Assembly: GCF_001039355.2 (NCBI RefSeq) | Contig: NW_019774314.1 | Location: 348,787-412,786, forward strand | Direction: 5' to 3' | Origin: Lingula anatina | Lineage: Eukaryota > Brachiopoda > Lingulata > Lingulida > Lingulidae | DNA: 64,000 nt | Shown: positions 58,671 through 64,000 of the stretch, in pieces | Layout: each line of letters opens with the position of its first letter | How positions within the stretch are numbered: the first letter of the stretch is position 1 | Notes under the pieces: generated by a model | The model's database searches: none | The model's input: only the letters and a program-made list of their open reading frames with translations | Told to the model about the DNA's origin: nothing | Program-made: the position numbers and the translations under genes

Positions 58671-58852
58671 GAGCTAAATCGACAGCGGGCAGATTATGCT
58701 GCCAAAAAACGAGATGCTGAGCGTATTCGTAGAGAGCAGGAGGAAGAAGAGGAGCGAGAAGAGAGGCGGAGGGCAGCACTCCGACTACAGGAAGAGCAGA
58801 AGGTGCTACTGGACAGACAGAGGGAGGAGGCTCGCAGGAAAGCAGAGCCAAG
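58671..58852 (+). CDS. Lrch: LRCH exon 9, second copy
   Basis: 182 nt, same encoded charged helix as 49220-49401. Acceptor CATCTACCAG, donor GTAAGC. Confidence 0.9.
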
Positions 58853-60034
58853 GTAAGCTGAAGTCTGATTTTAATACTTTCTTTTTTAAAAAAACATAGG
58901 AGGGGGGGGGGGGGGGCAAAGATGTTTGAACCTCATATCCTTTGATTATAAAAATAATGTCATATTTTAAAAATCCATTTTTTTATATTTTCATTGTTTT
59001 TTATTGCATGTCTTGATTTGAACTTAACTAATGCACTGTCTTACACAAGGATTCAGATGTGCTTTTGTATGAAGTATTAAGGAAGGGGTGGGGGATTGGA
59101 CTAAAATCAGACCTTAGTAAAACCTGATTGAGCCATGAAGTGTGAAATTATCTCTATCTTCTCCTAACGCTGCTCACACAGAGGCTGGAGGGCGGAGGTG
59201 GTAAGACCCCGGAGATTGACAGTTGATAACTGTTACCTTAGCAACAGGTGATTGCCACTGTTTGCTGGTGAAAGAGTCAGTTGTTGTGATCACATGTGAT
59301 TTGTAAATGAAAAAGTATTCAGGTTCTTGTAAACAAGGACAAAATCGTCAGCAGAAATAAAATAAAAAAGTTGTATTTGATGTTAGTGACATTTGTCTGC
59401 TTTGATGTCTGGGATGTTTGATGCTTTTTGTTGTAGTGAGGCTCTCACCAGGCTTGAATATAGAGAGATGAAAGTCTTTGAGATTTATCTAGATATTTGG
59501 GTGTTGTGTTTATGGGGGAGGCGCTGGGGGGGGGGCTTTCTGGCTCCTGTATGATCCGCCTTCACTTGTCATCGGTTTATTGCTAGACTGTCACTGTCTA
59601 TGGTGTTTGTCTGGAAATTGTTCTGGAGTGATGCATGAAAACAATTTTTTTTCACTTTTTGATTTTTTTTCTTTGTAAAATAGTATTATAAGTGGAAATT
59701 TGATATTTTAGTTGTTTATGGTCGAGGAGGGGGGTATGGTTAATGACTAAAAAAATCACTCTTCAGGTTTGACATTTGGATGTAAAGAACACATATTAAT
59801 TTGGTCTTAATTGGAAAATTTGACAAAAGAGATTGGAATGTTTAATCAAAATTAAGAGTAATGCCTTTTCTAAAAAGATCGTCATTAACCATTTTTAGGG
59901 ATGTTGTTTGATGGAATTTATTTATTTATTTATTTTGTGGCATCAGTATGATATAGCTTCATGCTGTTGCTTCATGGATGTTACCTGTTGTATTGTTAAT
60001 GTTAAGATGTTGCTTTTGCTGTTGTTGTTTCTAG

Positions 60035-60103
60035 CTATGCTGCTGCTGTTGTTGTAAATACTGTAAATTACGAAGGAAAAGAGGAATCATCTAGTCCGCT
60101 CAA
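60035..60103 (+). CDS. Lrch: LRCH exon 10, second copy
   Basis: 69 nt, identical peptide to 51000-51068, same splice sites. Confidence 0.83.
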
Positions 60104-60690
60104 GTAAGATCGATTTAATAAAATACAAATTATTACTTATTTTGCCTTACTGGGCTGTAATAATGTGGTGCTTTCATTGATTTCAAACATATTTCATTCT
60201 AAATATTTCTTTTTAAAAGAATTCAAACTATTTGAATATTTATTTGAAATCTGAGAGTAATTGCTTTATTTGTGATATTGGCTTGCAAAATCAGGGTGTT
60301 GGTATCCCAGCTGTTAATGTTGACTGTTTCATTTATATACATGTGATAATGTTGAAAAGTTTTTGTCGAGGTGTGTATTGTAGCTGAATATCCTGGTGTT
60401 GAAATCTGCTTGTGCAGAGATGAAATACCGGATTGAAGTGGGCAGTTAATTTAAAAATTGATCGAGAATTAAGCTCATGTGGGCTTATAATTTCCCCCAA
60501 AAGCGTCATTTAATAAAAAATATATGTAAAAATGGTTCTAGTATCACTTAAAATTATCTTTTGGATAAAAAATGACTTAAATTTAAAGCTATTTGGTTAA
60601 ATCTAAATCTTTTCATTTGAGTAAAAGATGGTCTGCGTTATGCTTTCATTGGTCTGAGTCATTACAACATTATACTTCTCATATCTTCAG

Positions 60691-60879
60691 TCACAGGTTA
60701 CCAATGGAGAGTCCTGTCACGCCGGATGTCGCCTCCAGCACGCCACCAGCCGGGTACTTAGTGGAGGATAAACAACGCTTTCACAATAACAATAACAACT
60801 ACAGAGGGCACGAAGTCGTCAATTCTTCCTTCCAAGATGTGAACTCCAGTCAAGAATCTCAAGACTATGCTAGGAATAA
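60691..60879 (+). CDS. Lrch: LRCH exon 11, second copy
   Basis: 189 nt, same as 51658-51846 apart from a Met-to-Thr change (SPVTPDV against SPVMPDV) and silent changes. Confidence 0.88.
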
Positions 60880-61059
60880 GTAAGTTTGTGCAGTGAAAGT
60901 TAAAGACACACAAATAGTGTTATGGACCTTAATAGAGTATAAAAAAAGGACCTTCCAGAAATGCACTGCAGAAAATGTGTGAGTATTATTATATCAGCTG
61001 GAGGTCTAATAAACCTCATAATTTGTATACTTATCCATGTTCTGGTCATTTCCTTTCAG

Positions 61060-61147
61060 CGGTGTGACGGAATCTCCTGGTAGTCCTACGTCACCTGGAC
61101 CAAGTTACACTTACCAGCCTCCAGTGATAAATCACAGTGGAACAGCG
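61060..61147 (+). CDS. Lrch: LRCH exon 12, second copy
   Basis: 88 nt, same peptide as 52027-52114; the last codon is GCG instead of GCA. The N at 61173 and a poly-C follow the donor. Confidence 0.86.
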
Positions 61148-61173
61148 GTAAGTCCATTTAAACCAACATATAN

Positions 61174-61207
<34 letters not shown>

Positions 61208-61216
61208 TTCCTGCAG

Positions 61217-61270
61217 AATAACAGTCAGGTGCAATTCAACACTGCCATATTTTCACTGCGACCTAGCTGA
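61217..61270 (+). CDS. Lrch: Possible alternative terminal exon of LRCH, second copy
   Basis: Same 18-codon frame and TGA as 52199-52252, with the acceptor CCTTCCTGCAG preserved behind an expanded C-tract. Tentative, as for the first copy. Confidence 0.38.
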   Translation, partial: NNSQVQFNTAIFSLRPS

Positions 61271-62269
61271 CAGTCATTTCCTCCTGGTCCGTTCCTTATG
61301 AAAGCAACCCAGGTACTATTTCAGACTGTACCAGTTCAGCACAACATGCTACATCACTGATCTTGACCAATCATGATTAAAGGATTTGGAATTCTCAAGA
61401 CTTGTTCATGTACTGATCTTGCTATGAGCAGTTACTTCCTCAAGCATCCAGTAAACATAGACAGTCAAATATTTGAGAGTATAATTTGATGGACTGCCAT
61501 ATAGTCATCAGTCTACCCCTGACTGATGGACTGCTAAGGCTCAAAACAACTTAAGTCATTCACAGCTGCCTAAACCTGAGATGGTATTTCATAGTTCTTT
61601 TCCGTACATAAAAGGTAAGGTTAATTTTACATTCAGGGACGGCCACTAGGTATTTTACCAGGGATCCAGAAATATTTCATGTAACTAAGAAATACTAATA
61701 TGTGTCATATAGGCCTTTTTTGTGTAGTTTGCTGTTGAATTCTGTCTGCCAAACTATCTTTTTTCATATACTTCATGAAGATATTTATATTTTGTAAAAT
61801 ACTACAATTTACATAGCTAACTCATAATCGGCTTGTATTTGGCTATAAAATGTTACAATGTTTCTGATTGGATGTCACTGGCTGACACAGCTGCCCTCTA
61901 TTTCTTTGGATGGAAGTATGCAAATTGTTATGGAAATGATATGCAAATGTCTTGCACTGTCTTGAACTTTGACAACTTTTGTAATGAGGCATGTACATTG
62001 ATGCAACTTTCTCTTTGTGAAAAAAAAACTTTTTCTAAGTATTTTATATATTTATTTATTTCTGTATCTATTTTTTCTTCATTTTATTTACTGATTGATT
62101 TTTTATTTATTTACTGTGTTTGTTACCAATTTGCTATAAACGCGAGCATACAGAATTCCTTTCAAAATGAAAAAAGTGCTTTTCCAACTTTAAAACCAAC
62201 TAACAGTAATTTTGGTGCATGGGTAATTGCCTTGATTTTTGTTCTGCACCTTTGTTTCAAATCACTCAG

Positions 62270-62410
62270 AAGGAAGAATTTCACAAGCGCCGCGAAGCCT
62301 TGCTTCAGCAGCAGCGACATGAAGCACAAATGGTGCGTAGGCGTATGGAAGAAGAAAAACAGCGCATCAAAAAAATTCAGAAAGAGGCTGTGCATAATTT
62401 TGTTTATAGG
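62270..62410 (+). CDS. Lrch: LRCH exon 13, second copy
   Basis: 141 nt, same peptide as 53246-53386, same splice sites. Confidence 0.9.
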
Positions 62411-63700
62411 GTAAGTTAGTTATATGCACTATTATTTTAGGGGATAAAAAAAATTATTGCTTGAAAAACTCTAGGGGGTCACTCGGTGTAATTTTTATTT
62501 ATTTATTTATTTATTTATTGAATTTCAGAGTTCAGTGTCTTTTAGTTTTATCAGCTACATTTTGGTAAATCTATGCATTTCACTTAAATTGTTTTAATTG
62601 TTGCATTTAGTTTTGATTTAAATATATTATTCTCTTCTGTCAGATTCTTCTCCATCTTTGGGCTCACTCCAGAATAATGTATATCTTACCCGAATTGTAA
62701 TTTTTACCATATCAAATTCTACAGTTCTCAAAAAAAAAAAAAAAAGAAAAAAGAATGTAATTTTTGTACTCATTCTCTCATTCTTTGGCCAATTAAAAAC
62801 CTTTATTATTTGGCTAGATATATTCTGATAGAATGAGCCCAGCTTTTTTTCTTCCCACCTTCACTCAAGTTTGCTTGTCACTAACAGCATCCACAACTAT
62901 TGCTTTATCAGAAACCCTTGCTTATTGAAAGGTTCCTCCTATTGCTTGAGCATGGTTTTCCAGATACACGTGCTTTGTTATTGTATACTTTTATCATTCA
63001 CTTAAGTTGTAGTATTTTTGTAGCAGTTTTATTATTGCTACATGGCATATATTTTTTGTCATATTTCTAAGTTGAATTTTCCAGTAGTTCTGCAAAGTTC
63101 CTTGTCTTATGAAAACAAGTAATATTTCATGATCTAGACTATTTTGTCTCAGTTGTGTGGGGTAGGTCGTGTTCACATCAGGGCTTAGATCAGATATAAA
63201 AGACTAATTGCCTTCATCAGATGACATCTTGAAGAACAGTCTGGTGTAGAAACCCCTGCCGTGATAGTCTTTGGGTAGCAAACATACAATACAAGCACCA
63301 GATAGAGAGAAATAAAGCAAGATTTGTAGATTTTGTATGCGAGAAATTAACAATCTTTGCCTAGCTCTGTGTTGGCTCTTTGTGTGTGATGTAGTTTGCA
63401 TATGAGTCACAAGATAAAACAAATTGCAGTGCGCTTAAATGAGAAAATAGGACCTATATTATAAAAGAAAATGTTGAAACAATTCTTATGTAGGTTGGCA
63501 GAAGCAATTATTTAGACTTAAATATAAACATTGAATTGATAACTTTAATTTAAATCGAATATATTATTTTAATTGCATTGGTTGTTTAATAGAAAATAAT
63601 TTTACACTTATTTTTCTTCGTTCAAAATTACATGTGGCAAATATCTGTCAATATGTGGGAAAAACTGTTAAGTTATAATCATTTCCTTCCAATTTTACAG

Positions 63701-63860
63701 AGAACATCCACAGGGTCAAAGTCAGCAGATGAGAGCCTAGATGTCTCCACCTGCAGCCAAGATGGTACTGCTTCCACACCCACTACTAGTATTACTCCTA
63801 CTACCAACAATAGTTCTTCCCTTAGTGGTGCTGGCAACTTTAACCTCTACCCCAGAAGTG
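63701..63860 (+). CDS. Lrch: LRCH exon 14, second copy
   Basis: 160 nt, same peptide as 54644-54803. The window ends within the following intron, so whether exons 15 and 16 are also repeated cannot be seen. Confidence 0.88.
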
Positions 63861-64000
63861 GTACGGGGCCTGCTTTTATTGTTCTAACCTTAGAAATAAA
63901 GAAATGGGGGTAGAGCTATAAGCTTTAAAAAGCATTTGTGCTATACACAAAAAATCAGTGCCCAGTGAAAATTTACTCAATTTTACAACATATAAGAGTA

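Larger units (their letters stand above)
57152..64000 (+). repeat. Second copy of the large LRCH duplication
   Basis: It repeats 47703-54945 through the window end, with exons 8-14 and all splice sites intact. Differences include a longer poly-T (58198-58230), a poly-C with N (61173-61207), shorter TTTA runs and a shortened intron 9. It is most simply the other haplotype placed in tandem; a real duplication is not excluded. Confidence 0.92.

Noticed and set aside
61173-61207. Long poly-C next to an N, as a possible quadruplex-forming site
   Set aside because: The first copy has only a short C-run at the same place, and the N suggests a padding or sequencing artefact.
61833-62414. Long open frame of 193 codons
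   Set aside because: It is mostly intron reading into LRCH exon 13 (second copy) in the wrong frame. The first copy is broken in the same frame (52843-53115).

Overview
This is an animal (metazoan) genomic window: AT-rich, with short exons in long introns, GT-AG splice sites, TTTA/TA/TTA microsatellites and many non-autonomous mobile elements. Two genes are recognisable, both on the + strand. Protein similarity and element types suggest a non-insect, probably marine invertebrate (mollusc- or echinoderm-like); the species cannot be fixed from the sequence. Four single-base N's (1765, 16288, 57138, 61173) mark draft-assembly joins.

Left half (about 4.9-28.2 kb): the 3' part of a Drosophila-type timeless (tim) circadian clock gene. 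Fourteen phase-consistent exons encode the last 620 residues and the stop at 28231; the 5' part lies upstream of the window. The first visible exon occurs twice (4913-4982 and 7260-7329), once on each side of a Helitron-like element.

Middle (28.2-35.5 kb): tim 3' flank and intergenic DNA with a fourth Helitron-like copy, a 550-bp inverted-repeat element with a 5-bp target duplication, and other inverted repeats.

Right half (35.5-64 kb): an LRCH gene (leucine-rich repeats plus calponin homology). Sixteen exons (35483/35513 to 57084) encode about 780 residues: N-terminal LRRs, a charged central region and the first half of the CH domain. From the N at 57138 to the window end, the sequence repeats 47.7-54.9 kb, including exons 8-14. 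This is more likely an unmerged second haplotype than a real exon duplication.

Most interesting structures: (1) four copies of a Helentron/HINE-like element (5' terminal hairpin, inverted repeat placed inside a 3' hairpin, CTAG end) whose 145-bp internal repeats carry nuclear-receptor-type sites (perfect DR1 next to RORE-like and TCAAGGTCA motifs); (2) two of these copies are flanked by long direct duplications of host DNA (509 bp and about 355 bp); (3) arrays of decayed copies of splice junctions next to real exons: about 14 acceptor-bearing units before tim exon 13, three before tim exon 10, up to three before LRCH exon 2, and a donor-derived minisatellite after LRCH exon 2. Used as acceptors, the tim units would give early-truncated TIM, which recalls the truncated, alternatively spliced tim isoforms known in flies.
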